Under the pieces are notes generated by a model. That model was not told the origin of the DNA. It searched no databases and was given only the letters and a program-made list of their open reading frames with translations. DNA of 64,000 bases from Bradyrhizobium aeschynomenes (GTDB taxonomy: Bacteria > Pseudomonadota > Alphaproteobacteria > Rhizobiales > Xanthobacteraceae): contig NZ_JABFDM010000011.1 of NCBI RefSeq assembly GCF_013178945.1, forward strand, positions 62,001-126,000. Direction: 5' to 3'. This document shows, piece after piece, positions 25,130 to 34,311 of the stretch. The translations under genes and the position numbers were made by a program. How positions within the stretch are numbered: position 1 is the stretch's first letter; the number at the start of each line of letters is the position of its first letter.

Positions 25130-25141
25130 CCGCGGTGGTAC

Positions 25142-26644
25142 GTGAGTAGCGACGTGAACCTGTCTGTTCGAAGGCGCATGACGGCGATGAGCTGCGGTTC
25201 GCGGATCGCACCGGCCTTGCTGTGCCTGGGGCTGGCCCTGTCGGGTTGCAGCGACATGGGCAAGTTGCAGCAGGCGACGGCGCCGATGCCGACGCCGCGA
25301 CCGAAGCCGGCGATGGTGCAGACCACCCCGGCCAGCGATCGCGAGCACGAACGCATTCTTGCAACCTATGGCGGCGCCTATGAAGACCCCCAGCTCGAAG
25401 GGCTGATCGGAAAGATCGTCGATCGGCTGGTCGCGGCGTCTGATCGTCCCGACCAGGGCTACAAGGTCACGATCCTGAACTCCGGGGCGGTCAACGCCTT
25501 TGCGCTGCCGACAGGTCAGCTCTACGTCACGCGCGGCCTGATCGCGCTGGCGAACGACACCTCGGAACTGTCCTCGGTGCTGAGCCATGAGATGGCGCAT
25601 GTGCTGGCGCGGCACGCCGCGATCCGCGAGGACCAGGCACGCCAGGCCGCCGTCGTGACGCGCGTCGTCTCCGACATGGGCAACGACCCCGACCTGACCG
25701 CGCTGGCGCTGGCCAAGACCAAGATGACGATGGCCAGCTTTTCGCGCACCCAGGAGTTCGAGGCCGACGGCATCGGCGTCGGCATCTCGGCCAAGGCCAA
25801 GTTCGATCCCTACGGCGCAGCGCGTTTCCTGTCCTCGATGGAGCGCAACGCCGAGCTGAAGGCCGGCAAGGTCGCGCTCGACCCGCGCGCGCAGGACTTC
25901 CTGTCGTCGCATCCGGCGACGCCGGAGCGGGTGCAGAACGCCGCAGCGATCGCCAAACAGTATATCTCGCCGGAGGCGCGGGAGCATGATCGCGAGACCT
26001 ATCTCGCGGCCGTCGACAACATCGTCTACGGCGAGGACCCGAGCGAGGGTTTCGTGCGCGGCCGGCGCTTCCTGCATCCGAAGCTCGGCTTCACCTTCCA
26101 GGCGCCGGAGAACTTCACGCTCGACAACACCGCGCAGGCCGTCATAGGCGTGCGCGAGGGTGGCGCCCAGGCGATGCGCTTCGACGTGGTGCGCGTGCCC
26201 GCCCGCCAGACCCTCGGCGACTATCTCAATTCGGGCTGGATGGAGAACGTCGACAAGTCGGCGACCGAGGAGCTCACCATCAACGGCTTCCCGGCGGCCG
26301 CGACGACGGCGAGCGGCGATCCCTGGCAGTTCAAGGTCTACGCCCTGCGGGTCGGCAGCGACGTCTACCGCTTCATCTTCGCCTCGCGCCAGAAGACCAC
26401 CGAGAGCGAGCGCAACGCGCGCGAGACCGTCAACTCGTTCCGCCGGCTCAGCCTGGAGGAGATCCAGTCCGCCCGTCCGCTGCGCATCAAAGTCATCACC
26501 GTGCAGCCCGGCGACACGGTCGAGTCCCTCGCTCACCGCATGACCGGCGTCGACCGCCCGATCGAACGCTTCCGCGTTCTCAACGGCCTCGACGCCCGCG
26601 CGCAGGTCAAGGTCCGCGACCGGGTGAAGATCGTGGTGGAGTGA
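25142..26644 (+). CDS. M48 family metalloprotease lipoprotein with C-terminal LysM-like domain
   Basis: 500 residues from GTG 25142; ATG 25178, with GAAGG just upstream, is a plausible alternative. Lipobox ALSGC at Cys36 predicts a lipid-anchored periplasmic protein. Zinc site HEMAH (149-153) with the third ligand in QEFEADGIGV, as in BepA/YfgC-type quality-control proteases that clear misassembled outer-membrane proteins. The last 50 residues (VITVQPGDTVESLAHRM ... VKVRDRVKIV) resemble LysM and would tether it to peptidoglycan. It follows the nuclease-like gene by 12 bases. Confidence 0.9.
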   Translation: MSSDVNLSVRRRMTAMSCGSRIAPALLCLGLALSGCSDMGKLQQATAPMPTPRPKPAMVQTTPASDREHERILATYGGAYEDPQLEGLIGKIVDRLVAASDRPDQGYKVTILNSGAVNAFALPTGQLYVTRGLIALANDTSELSSVLSHEMAHVLARHAAIREDQARQAAVVTRVVSDMGNDPDLTALALAKTKMTMASFSRTQEFEADGIGVGISAKAKFDPYGAARFLSSMERNAELKAGKVALDPRAQDFLSSHPATPERVQNAAAIAKQYISPEAREHDRETYLAAVDNIVYGEDPSEGFVRGRRFLHPKLGFTFQAPENFTLDNTAQAVIGVREGGAQAMRFDVVRVPARQTLGDYLNSGWMENVDKSATEELTINGFPAAATTASGDPWQFKVYALRVGSDVYRFIFASRQKTTESERNARETVNSFRRLSLEEIQSARPLRIKVITVQPGDTVESLAHRMTGVDRPIERFRVLNGLDARAQVKVRDRVKIVVE

Positions 26645-26798
26645 CGGCGCGGATCGCCTCCCTCGTTCCCTGCGGCACGCTCGGCTGGCGGCGCGCCGCA
26701 AGCGATCGACGAAGCGGACGTAGCCGGCTTCCCGCCACCCCACCGAGCGCCACAAACTCCTTGGCGCTGGCGCAACCGCCCTGCGACGCTTTGACGTC

Positions 26799-27803
26799 AT
26801 GACTGCGCCCTCCTCACCTGACCTGTTTCTGCTGTCCCTGTTCGACCGCGAGCAATGGTGCCCGGTGCTGCAGGCCCGCTTCGAGGTCACCGATCGGGCG
26901 CGGCTCTGCCGCCTGGTCGGTGCCGGCAGCGAAGCGGAACTCGAGCGGATGGGCTTCCAGCTCGATGACGCCGAGGCACTGAAGCTCTGCGAGGCCTTCG
27001 GGATCAGCCTCGACTGGGATGCGCTCGACTTTCCCGATCGCGAATTCATCGTCGATCGCGTCCGGCCGATTCAGACCGCGCCCTATCTCATCCATACCGG
27101 CTACGAGCTGCCGCTGCTGCTCGACGGCCGGAAGAAGCTGGCGCATTTCGCCGAGCCTTACCCACCGATGAGCTTTCCCGGCGAGCATCGCTTCGACCAC
27201 TGGGTCGCGGCCGGCCGGCTGCACAAGGAGGTCAAGCTTGAGCCGTTCGGCGATGAGCCGACCAAGGCGGGCAGCCATCAGGGGACGAGGCGCGTCTACT
27301 TCACCGCCAAGAGTGAGGAGTGGCGCATTCCCGCGATGAAACTCGTGTGGGAGGCTGCGTCGAGGGCCAACGGCGGCTGGAACGAGTATTTCGAGCGGCT
27401 AGAGGGCATGCTGTTCGGCTATGAGGACTGGCAGAACGATTGGTGGATCGAGACCGGGCTGTGCGGTGGCGGCTTCGGCGGCATGCCGTTTTGCTGCGCC
27501 GTCGACAGCCAGGGCCTCGCCTGGATCGAACAGGCCGGCTACCGGGCGCTGCCGCCCGTCGTTCAACCTCAGCTCATCCTGGATGACTACGATCCCGCGA
27601 GACCGTTGCCAGAGCAGCTTGCCAGGCTTGAGCGGACCGACGCCGCAGCCCTCGCAATCTTCAGCGTCGGCTGGCAGTCCCTGGACCTGTGGACCGAACA
27701 AGCCGCGCCGTGCCGCATGCCCGCCGCACGCATGCCGGAGCTGAACGCGCTGCTGCTGCGGCCGATCAGGATCATCCGACTGAAGCCACAGGCCGCCACC
27801 TAG
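26799..27803 (+). CDS. Protein of unknown function, cytoplasmic
   Basis: 334 residues, no signal or membrane helix. Opens LFLLSLFDREQWCPVLQARF and has an aromatic-rich middle (EDWQNDWWIETGLCGGGFGG). No motif recognised. Third-position G/C bias is strong, so it is a real gene. No clear Shine-Dalgarno before ATG 26799. It stands between the M48 gene and a repeat-rich intergenic stretch. Confidence 0.65.
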   Translation: MTAPSSPDLFLLSLFDREQWCPVLQARFEVTDRARLCRLVGAGSEAELERMGFQLDDAEALKLCEAFGISLDWDALDFPDREFIVDRVRPIQTAPYLIHTGYELPLLLDGRKKLAHFAEPYPPMSFPGEHRFDHWVAAGRLHKEVKLEPFGDEPTKAGSHQGTRRVYFTAKSEEWRIPAMKLVWEAASRANGGWNEYFERLEGMLFGYEDWQNDWWIETGLCGGGFGGMPFCCAVDSQGLAWIEQAGYRALPPVVQPQLILDDYDPARPLPEQLARLERTDAAALAIFSVGWQSLDLWTEQAAPCRMPAARMPELNALLLRPIRIIRLKPQAAT

Positions 27804-27849
27804 ACTCGCCAGCGCCAGTGCTTTGCGGCGAGCGCCCTCTCAGCATTGA

Positions 27850-28015
27850 CCGTCATCCCCGGCAAGGCTGGCAACGCGCCAGCGTTGCCGGGCGCTGACC
27901 CGGGATCCATAACCACAACAAGTGCAAGAGGTGCGATGGCTGGAGCTCCAGCGCGCTCTCTCGCAGGAGCCGGTGGCTATGGGTCCCCGCTTTCGCGGGG
28001 ACGACACCGATTTCG
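27850..28015. repeat. Degenerate palindromic repeat region ('gtcatccccgg' type)
   Basis: Begins CGTCATCCCCGGCAAGGCTG, contains GACCCGGGATCCAT and ends GGGTCCCCGCTTTCGCGGGG ACGAC. The inner CCCCGCTTTCGCGGGG is itself a hairpin. Same class as the elements at 51430 and 60244. Confidence 0.6.
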
Positions 28016-28116
28016 CGGAGACACGCAGTGTCAAAACGCCAACCCACGCGCGGTGACGACAAATGGACGGAGCAACCAGGGCGGCACGCTTGCGCGCTTC
28101 GACCAGCGCCCCAAAC

Positions 28117-28144
28117 AAAAAGCCCGACCTCGCGGCCGGGCTTT
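28117..28144 (-). terminator. Intrinsic terminator of the carD gene
   Basis: Minus strand: AAAGCCCG, 10-base loop, CGGGCTTT, running into TTTTTG. It begins 37 bases after the carD stop codon. Confidence 0.85.
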
Positions 28145-28180
28145 CGTAAGCAACTAATTGGAAAACGCTGGAACGGTCGA

Positions 28181-29167
28181 TCAGGCGGCTTCATCGGCCA
28201 CGGCGGTGTCGTCGCCGTCGATGTCGTCACCCTCGGCGTCGGCATCGCCCTCGGCGACCGCGTCGGCTTCGGTCTTGGCGCCGCGGCGCGGGCTCTTGGC
28301 GAGCTGCGTCTCGATCTCCTTGACGGCCTCGGTCTCGGTCGAGTGCTGCACGACGGCGATCTCGCGCGACAGACGATCGAGCGCGGCTTCATACAGCTGG
28401 CGTTCGCTGTAGGACTGCTCCGGTTGCGACTCCGAGCGATAGAGATCGCGCACGACCTCGGCGATCGCGACGATGTCGCCCGAATTGATCTTCGCTTCGT
28501 ACTCCTGGGCGCGGCGCGACCACATCGTGCGCTTGACGCGGGCACGGCCCTTGAGGGTCTCCAGCGCCTTCTTGACCAGCGCCGGATCGGACAGCTTGCG
28601 CATGCCGACATTGGCGACCTTGGCGGTCGGCACGCGCAGCGTCATCTTGTCCTTGATGAAGTTGATGACGAACAACTCGAGCTTGGCGCCCGCGATCTCC
28701 TGCTCCTCGATGGCCAGGATCTGGCCGACGCCGTGAGCGGGATAGACGACGAATTCGTTGGTCTTGAAGCCCTGGCGCTGGGTCGGCAGCTTCTTCTCCT
28801 CGACGCGCGGCGCGGCCGCAGCGGGAGCCGCCGGCTTGGCGGCGGGAGCAGGAGCAGCCGGTACGGCGGTCTTGGTGGCCTTCGGCGCAGCAGCCGCCTT
28901 GGCAGTCACGGTCTTCGTCACAGAGTCCTTCGCAACCGAGTCCTTTGCAAGAGTGGTCTTCGCGGCGGATGCTTTCGCGGCAGTCTTGGCAGTCTTTTCA
29001 GGCATTGCGCTTCTTTTGTTCTTGGTGGACTTGGCAGCCGAGGCCTTTGCGGCAGCCCGAATCTCCTTTACAGGAGCGCGGGCACGGCCCTTGGAAACGC
29101 TGCGGCTCGCCGCGGCGGCTTTTTTTGTACTCTTGGAAGCACTCTTTTTACGCGTTTTCTGTGACAC
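28181..29167 (-). CDS. carD: CarD-family transcription regulator with long Lys/Ala-rich N-terminal tail
   Basis: CarD proteins bind RNA polymerase beta and stabilise the open promoter complex. The CarD/Tudor-like domain starts FKTNEFVVYPAHGVGQILAI (about residue 132 from GTG 29167), followed by KLELFVINFIKDKMTLRVPT and the helical DNA-contact part LKGRARVKRTMWSRRAQEY. An acidic tail (GDDIDGDDTAVADEAA) ends it. Before the domain lies a histone-H1-like Lys/Ala/Pro tract. That composition continues unbroken to GTG 29167, so I chose this start; ATG 29005 with AAAGAAG upstream would give a 274-residue protein instead. Its promoter and terminator are both visible. Confidence 0.85.
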   Translation of the reverse strand: MSQKTRKKSASKSTKKAAAASRSVSKGRARAPVKEIRAAAKASAAKSTKNKRSAMPEKTAKTAAKASAAKTTLAKDSVAKDSVTKTVTAKAAAAPKATKTAVPAAPAPAAKPAAPAAAAPRVEEKKLPTQRQGFKTNEFVVYPAHGVGQILAIEEQEIAGAKLELFVINFIKDKMTLRVPTAKVANVGMRKLSDPALVKKALETLKGRARVKRTMWSRRAQEYEAKINSGDIVAIAEVVRDLYRSESQPEQSYSERQLYEAALDRLSREIAVVQHSTETEAVKEIETQLAKSPRRGAKTEADAVAEGDADAEGDDIDGDDTAVADEAA

Positions 29168-29262
29168 AGCCTGCGCGCGGAACTGCCACGCCCCTGTTTG
29201 ATGTTGCGGGAACCTAAAAGGGCGGCCAAAAAAGTATACGCATGGCCGGGTTCGGCTCTGAG

Positions 29263-29284
29263 AATGTGCCATATATAGCACATT
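29263..29284. promoter_or_regulatory. 22-bp dyad overlapping the carD -10
   Basis: AATGTGC (29263-29269), 8-base AT spacer, GCACATT (29278-29284): perfect 7-bp arms centred on the TATATA -10 box. A dimeric regulator bound here would occlude the promoter. Confidence 0.55.
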
Positions 29285-29299
29285 TCCCGCAAAAATCAA
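29272..29299 (-). promoter_or_regulatory. Putative carD promoter
   Basis: Minus strand -35 TTGATT (29299-29294), 16-base spacer, -10 TATATA (29277-29272). Confidence 0.5.
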
Positions 29300-29507
29300 T
29301 GATTTAGAGGCTCCAGGGGCGGTATTGTGACGGATCCGCGAAGTTAGGGTTAAGTGAAGCGTGCCAGAATCGAACACTCCTGCACGGGTTGTTCCCGCAC
29401 CGCAGGATGCCTCCTAGGCCATTGTTTCCGCGTGGCATTCCGATCGAGCTGACGTCCCGCGGCCAGCCTGCTCGGCGCTCGGCGAGCGCCGGTTGCCACG
29501 CGACCCG

Positions 29508-29846
29508 CTAGTCTCCGGCGCCGGCCTTCGACGAAAAATATTTCTCGAACTTTCCGCCTTCGCCGTCGTGCTCCTTGGCATCGCCCGGCGGGTCCTTCTT
29601 CTGGGTGATGTTGGGCCAGGACTTGGCGTATTCGGCATTGACGCCCAGCCACTTCTCCAACCCCGGCTCGGTATCGGGCTTGATCGCGTCCGCCGGGCAT
29701 TCGGGTTCGCACACGCCGCAATCGATGCATTCGTCCGGATGAATGACGAGCATGTTCTCGCCCTCGTAGAAGCAGTCTACCGGGCAGACCTCAACGCAAT
29801 CGGTGTATTTGCATTTGATGCAGTTTTCGGTGACGACGTAAGTCAT
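29508..29846 (-). CDS. fdxA: Seven-iron ferredoxin FdxA
   Basis: 112 residues from ATG 29846 (GGAG 7 bases upstream). The start MTYVVTENCIKCKYTDCVEVCPVDCFYEG binds a [3Fe-4S]/[4Fe-4S] pair together with CIDCGVCEPECP, exactly the FdxA/Azotobacter ferredoxin I pattern. The C-terminal half (KWLGVNAEYAKSWPNITQKK) is the usual extension. It carries low-potential electrons in the cytoplasm; partner unknown. It lies between the S4 protein and carD on the same strand, a conserved Rhizobiales order. Confidence 0.95.
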   Translation of the reverse strand: MTYVVTENCIKCKYTDCVEVCPVDCFYEGENMLVIHPDECIDCGVCEPECPADAIKPDTEPGLEKWLGVNAEYAKSWPNITQKKDPPGDAKEHDGEGGKFEKYFSSKAGAGD

Positions 29847-29960
29847 CCAGGGCTCCGGAACGGATCGATAAATCGGCAGGCTTGCACTAGCGCAGGATGT
29901 GGTGTGCCGCAAGGGAAGCAGGACGAAGAACTGAACCGGAGTTGCGCAGGCGCAACCCCG

Positions 29961-30278
29961 TCAGCTTCGTTCAGCGCCGTCGAGATCATCATACAGTCCA
30001 CGCACCGATGCTGCGTCCCCCCGGCGCGCGGCGAACCCTGTCACCTTGAGCACGCGGACGCTGCGATCGAGCGCGATCGTCAGCACGTCGCCGGTCTTCA
30101 CCCCGTGTCCAGGCGAGGTCTCGCGCACGCCGTTGACGCGGACGTGGCCGGACGACACCAGCGCCGCGGCGCTGGTGCGAGCCTTGACCAGCCGCGCGTG
30201 CCACAGCCATTTGTCGAGACGCTGGCGCTCTGACGGAGTGTCAGACGTGGGCGTTGTCCTTCCGATCGATACGGCCAA
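29961..30278 (-). CDS. S4-domain RNA-binding protein (Hsp15-like)
   Basis: 105 residues. The S4 domain reads RLDKWLWHARLVKARTSAAALVSSGHVRVNG, as in Hsp15/HslR, which binds free 50S subunits carrying nascent chains. The only usable start is TTG 30278, because the same frame has a TGA at 30293-30291, which is the stop of the upstream helicase. Helicase and S4 protein are thus in one frame, separated by TGA and four sense codons, with no evident Shine-Dalgarno; coupling by reinitiation is likely. Confidence 0.85.
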   Translation of the reverse strand: MAVSIGRTTPTSDTPSERQRLDKWLWHARLVKARTSAAALVSSGHVRVNGVRETSPGHGVKTGDVLTIALDRSVRVLKVTGFAARRGDAASVRGLYDDLDGAERS

Positions 30279-30290
30279 CCGGACTGCCGG

Positions 30291-33200
30291 TCAGTCCTTG
30301 CGGTTGTTCGCCGCAAGCTGCTCCTTGAGCGCGGCGAGCTTGGCGAACGGCGAGTTCGGATCGACCGGCCGGTCGCGATCACGACCGCCCCCGCCGCTCG
30401 ACGCATAGGGTCGCAGCGCCGGGCCGCTGTCGCGCTTGTCGCGACCGCCCTTGCCGAAGTCGCGGCCGCCGCGTCCCTCGCGATCACCGCCGAACTTGCC
30501 ACCCTTGTTGCGGTCGCGATTCTGGTCGCGCCCCTTGGCATCGTGATCGCGGCGCGGACCGCGGTCCTCACGTGCCGGCGCCGATGCGCCCTCTGCGGGA
30601 GCCGCACCGCTCTCCGGCGGGCCCTTGCGGAAGTCCTTGCCGAACTCCTTCATGCGGTCACGACGGCCATGACCGCGATGCTGACGCTCGCGTGCCTCAC
30701 CGCCTTCCGCCGACGCAGCGCCTGCAGGCGCTGGCGTGCCGCCAGCAGCCTGCCCGCGCTCGTGCTGCGGACGATTGTGCCGGCCCCGCTGATGATGGTC
30801 GTGACGCGGCCTGCGCTCCTCCGAGCGTCCGCCGGGCCGCCAGACTTCGATCAGGACCGGCTCGGCCGCGGGCGCCGCTTCGGCAGCGGGAGACTCGGCA
30901 ACCGTCGCGCTCGCGGGAGTATCGCCCGCGCTCGCAGCCTCGCTCGGAGCAGCTTCAGCGGCCTCCGGCTGCGGCGCGTCCGCCGCCACGGCTTCGGCCG
31001 CAGCGTCGACGCTCGCGGGGACCGTCTCGGCTGCAGCGGCTTCCTCGGCTGCGTCCGGCGTGACGAAATCCACGGTCGGCAGCGAGGCCAGGGCCGACGC
31101 CGGCGCGGTCTCGACCTGCACATCACCGGCAGCTTCCGGCACAGCGACGACCTGCTCGATCACCGGAGCGACCGCGGCCTCTGCGACGGTGGGAGCCAGC
31201 TCGTCGGCCAGCTCGCTGGCAATCGCTGCGACCTCATCGCCGGGCGCGTTCTCGTGTTCTGCCGGCTCAGCCGCAGTCACCTGAACAGCAGCCTCGACGG
31301 GCGTCTCAGCCACGGGCGTCTCAGCCACCGGCTTCTCATCGACCGGCTTGGGCGGCAGCGGCGGGCGCTTGTCCATGCGGTAGCCGAGCGCGCGCAGGAT
31401 GGAAGCGAAATCCTCCCCCGCCGAGCCGGTAAGCGAGGTCATCGCCTGGGTCACCACGAAGCCGCGGCCGTCGAACGCGCCGGCCGGCTTCTCGCCCTGC
31501 GCATTCTCGCGCCAGGCCAGAGCAGGACGAATCAGGTCGGCAAGCCGCTCCAGGATGTCGACGCGCACCGCGCGCTCACCGGCCTGCTTGTAGCCGAGCA
31601 CGCGGTAGGCGTCGCGCGGCAGCGCCTTGTCGACCGGGAACGAGGTACGTCCCGAGCTCGCCAGATGCTGCGCTCCGGTCAGCGCCGACATGTCGACATT
31701 GCCCTGCTTCTCGGCCCACAGCAGCGCGGCCAGTGCACGCGCGGCCGGCTTGAGCAGCGCCGGAACGTAGATGTGATAGGCGCCGAAGCGCACGCCATAT
31801 TTGCGCAGGACCGCACGCGACGGCTGGTCGAGATCCTTCATCTCGGCCGCGATCTTGGTGCGCTCGATGACGCCGAGCGCCTCGACCAGCTGGAACGCGA
31901 TGCCGCGGGCGATGCCGGTGATGTCCTCGGCCTTCGACAGTTCGAACAGCGGCCCGAGCAGCTTTTCGATATGGGTCTTGAGCCACAGGTCGAGCCGGGC
32001 CTGCACCTTGTCGCGGGCAGCCCCCGTGAGCCGCTCGTCGGCGATGATGCGCAGGCGCGGATGCAGGGCGTCGTCGGCCGCGACGAGCTTGGCGACGGCG
32101 TCGCCGGTCCAGCGGATGGTGCCGTCGGCAGTCAGCACGATGTGCTCGTCCGGCGCATTGGACAGCTTCTCGGCGCGCGCCTCGATCTCGCCGGCCAGTG
32201 CCTTCTGGGCAGCAGCCTGCAAGGCCTTGGCCTCGGAGCCGGCCTCGGCGGCGTCGGGGGCGAAGGTGAATCCATCGAGGCGGCCGATCGCGTGCCCTTC
32301 AACGATCACTTCGCCGGTCTTGCCGATTTCCGTATTCAAAACACTGTTCTCCCGCAGGCGCCGCATCAATACACTGGTACGACGATCAACGAAACGCTCC
32401 GTGAGCCGTTCATGAAGGGCGTCTGACAATTTATTTTCGAGTTCGCGGGTAATCCCCTGCCAATAATCCGGGTCACGCAGCCAATCTGGCCGGTTGGCCA
32501 CGAAGGTCCAGGTGCGAATTTGTGCAATCCGCCCCGACAGCGTGTCGATATCGCCGTCCACGCGGTCGGCCTGATCGACCTGGGCCGCGTACCAGGCGTC
32601 CGGAATACGCCCCTTCTGCATCAGGAAGCCGAACACGGTGGTCACCAGCTCCGAATGCGCGGCCGGCGACAGCCTGCGATAGTCCGGGATCTGGCAGGTT
32701 TCCCATAGACGCTCGACCGCCGCGGCGCCATGCGCCATGTCGCGCACCTCGGCGTCGCGCGCGGCGTGATCGAGCACGCGCAGATCCTCGGCGATCGGCG
32801 CGCGCGTCAGCGCCTCATGCCCGGGCGCGACCGCCAGCGACACCTGCAACGCGCTGAGAGAGGCGAAATCCAGCTTCGAATTGCGCCATTGCAGCATCTT
32901 CACGGTATCGAAGGCGTGGTTCTGCAGCGCGTTGACCAGCTCGGGCTCGAAGGGACCACAACGCCCGGTAGTGCCGAAGGTGCCGTTACGCGTTGCGCGC
33001 CCCGCCCGGCCTGCAATCTGGGCAAATTCGGACGGCGTCAGACGGCGGAACTGATAGCCGTCATACTTGCGGTCGGAGGCAAAAGCGACGTGATCGACGT
33101 CGAGATTGAGGCCCATGCCGATCGCGTCGGTGGCGACGAGATAGTCGACGTCGCCGTTCTGGAACATCGCGACCTGCGCATTGCGCGTGCGCGGCGACAG

Positions 33201-33839
33201 CGATCCGAGCACGACCGCCGCGCCGCCGTGCTGCCTGCGGATCAACTCAGCAATCGCATAGACCTCATCGGCCGAGAAGGCGACGATCGCCGTCCGGCGC
33301 GGTTGTCGCGTGATCTTCCGATCGCCGGCGAATTCGAGTTGCGACAGCCGGGGTCGCGTCACCATCGAGACCCCCGGCAATAGCCGCTCGATGATCGGGC
33401 GCATCGTCGCCGCTCCCAGCAGCAGCGTCTCGTCGCGGCCACGGCGGTTCAGGATGCGGTCGGTGAAGACGTGGCCGCGCTCGAGATCGGATGCGATCTG
33501 GATTTCGTCGACGGCAAGGAAGGACACGTCGAGGTCCCGCGGCATCGCCTCGACGGTCGAGACCCAGTAGCGCGGATTTTTCGGCTTGATCTTCTCCTCG
33601 CCGGTGATCAGCGCGACGGCCTCGCTGCCGACCCGATCGGCGATCTTGTTGTAGACCTCGCGCGCGAGCAGCCGCAGCGGCAGGCCGATGATGCCGGAGG
33701 AATGCGCGAGCATGCGCTCGATCGCAAGATGCGTCTTGCCGGTGTTGGTGGGACCGAGCACGGCGGTGACGCCGCTTCCTGGGGCACGGTCGGACATGCG
33801 CTCGAAGGGCGAGGCAGCCGAAGAAGACGAAAAAGCCAT
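30291..33839 (-). CDS. Suv3/MgpS-like ATP-dependent RNA helicase with long disordered tail
   Basis: 1182 residues. Superfamily 2 helicase: Walker A GPTNTGKT (29-36), DEIQ (111-114), GAATM, then the second lobe with VVLGSLSPRTRNAQ, VATDAIGMGLNLD and QIAGRAGRATRNG. The early layout matches the Suv3-type helicases linked with RNA decay. A conserved central region follows to about residue 830. The last 350 residues are low complexity: first Ala/Glu/Pro-rich, then Arg/Gly/Asp-rich (RGGRDFGKGGRDKRDSG), an RNA- or degradosome-binding type of tail. ATG 33839; M15 is also possible. It heads an apparent helicase-S4-ferredoxin gene row. Confidence 0.9.
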   Translation of the reverse strand: MAFSSSSAASPFERMSDRAPGSGVTAVLGPTNTGKTHLAIERMLAHSSGIIGLPLRLLAREVYNKIADRVGSEAVALITGEEKIKPKNPRYWVSTVEAMPRDLDVSFLAVDEIQIASDLERGHVFTDRILNRRGRDETLLLGAATMRPIIERLLPGVSMVTRPRLSQLEFAGDRKITRQPRRTAIVAFSADEVYAIAELIRRQHGGAAVVLGSLSPRTRNAQVAMFQNGDVDYLVATDAIGMGLNLDVDHVAFASDRKYDGYQFRRLTPSEFAQIAGRAGRATRNGTFGTTGRCGPFEPELVNALQNHAFDTVKMLQWRNSKLDFASLSALQVSLAVAPGHEALTRAPIAEDLRVLDHAARDAEVRDMAHGAAAVERLWETCQIPDYRRLSPAAHSELVTTVFGFLMQKGRIPDAWYAAQVDQADRVDGDIDTLSGRIAQIRTWTFVANRPDWLRDPDYWQGITRELENKLSDALHERLTERFVDRRTSVLMRRLRENSVLNTEIGKTGEVIVEGHAIGRLDGFTFAPDAAEAGSEAKALQAAAQKALAGEIEARAEKLSNAPDEHIVLTADGTIRWTGDAVAKLVAADDALHPRLRIIADERLTGAARDKVQARLDLWLKTHIEKLLGPLFELSKAEDITGIARGIAFQLVEALGVIERTKIAAEMKDLDQPSRAVLRKYGVRFGAYHIYVPALLKPAARALAALLWAEKQGNVDMSALTGAQHLASSGRTSFPVDKALPRDAYRVLGYKQAGERAVRVDILERLADLIRPALAWRENAQGEKPAGAFDGRGFVVTQAMTSLTGSAGEDFASILRALGYRMDKRPPLPPKPVDEKPVAETPVAETPVEAAVQVTAAEPAEHENAPGDEVAAIASELADELAPTVAEAAVAPVIEQVVAVPEAAGDVQVETAPASALASLPTVDFVTPDAAEEAAAAETVPASVDAAAEAVAADAPQPEAAEAAPSEAASAGDTPASATVAESPAAEAAPAAEPVLIEVWRPGGRSEERRPRHDHHQRGRHNRPQHERGQAAGGTPAPAGAASAEGGEARERQHRGHGRRDRMKEFGKDFRKGPPESGAAPAEGASAPAREDRGPRRDHDAKGRDQNRDRNKGGKFGGDREGRGGRDFGKGGRDKRDSGPALRPYASSGGGGRDRDRPVDPNSPFAKLAALKEQLAANNRKD

Positions 33840-34311
33840 TCGTTAAATTTGGGTCTCGAAGCCGGCGTTGGAGGCGCGCCGTTCACGCGCGATGACTGCG
33901 GAATTCTCGGTTCTGTGCGAGGCTGCGATGCTCACCCCTGTCTCACATTGTGACGCATATAGGGACGCAGCTTAAGCTTCGGAACGCCTTGAGAACGAAT
34001 CACGAAGGAATCGCTGACTCCCTCGTCTTTCCGGCTTCGTTCACCGCAACATCTCGCGCTCTGCGATCAAGACGGCACTAGATCAAGTTTTCGCGGGCTC
34101 GACAAGCAACGCTTTCGCGATGGAACCGGGGCCGATTGTCGTGACTCCCGAGTCGAATCAGAATCGGCGGAGAGTCAAACGGATTCACGACCGCCATGGT
34201 TCAGGCGCGCCGACGGTCGTATGGCCCTCCCCGCGAGCGTCGCACGAGCCGGCACGCGTGAGCCGATGAAGGGATTGCATCGCAGCCCGCGCGTCGCGCG
34301 CGAGCCCCGCA
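33840..34311. other. 472-base intergenic region, nothing recognised
   Basis: Lies between the DUF3108 gene and the helicase, both on the minus strand. Codon-like bias is absent, no RNA fold or repeat was recognised. It must contain the helicase promoter. Confidence 0.4.

Larger units (their letters stand above)
27804..28180. other. 377-base intergenic region with repeats and terminator
   Basis: Between convergent genes. Holds a degenerate palindromic repeat region (27850-28015) and the carD terminator (28117-28144), listed separately. No gene seen. Confidence 0.6.
29168..29507. other. carD leader and ferredoxin 3' region, no gene seen
   Basis: 340 bases. Holds the carD promoter and dyad (29263-29299) and a GC-rich hairpin at 29473-29491 (CGGCGCTC, loop GGC, GAGCGCCG) just after the ferredoxin stop; that hairpin lacks a T-run. 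Confidence 0.5.

Noticed and set aside
23002..27049. Long antisense frames over the LivK-like and M48 genes (526 and 675 codons)
   Set aside because: Overlap fully with genes having clear motifs (HEMAH, family binding-protein start) on the other strand or frame.
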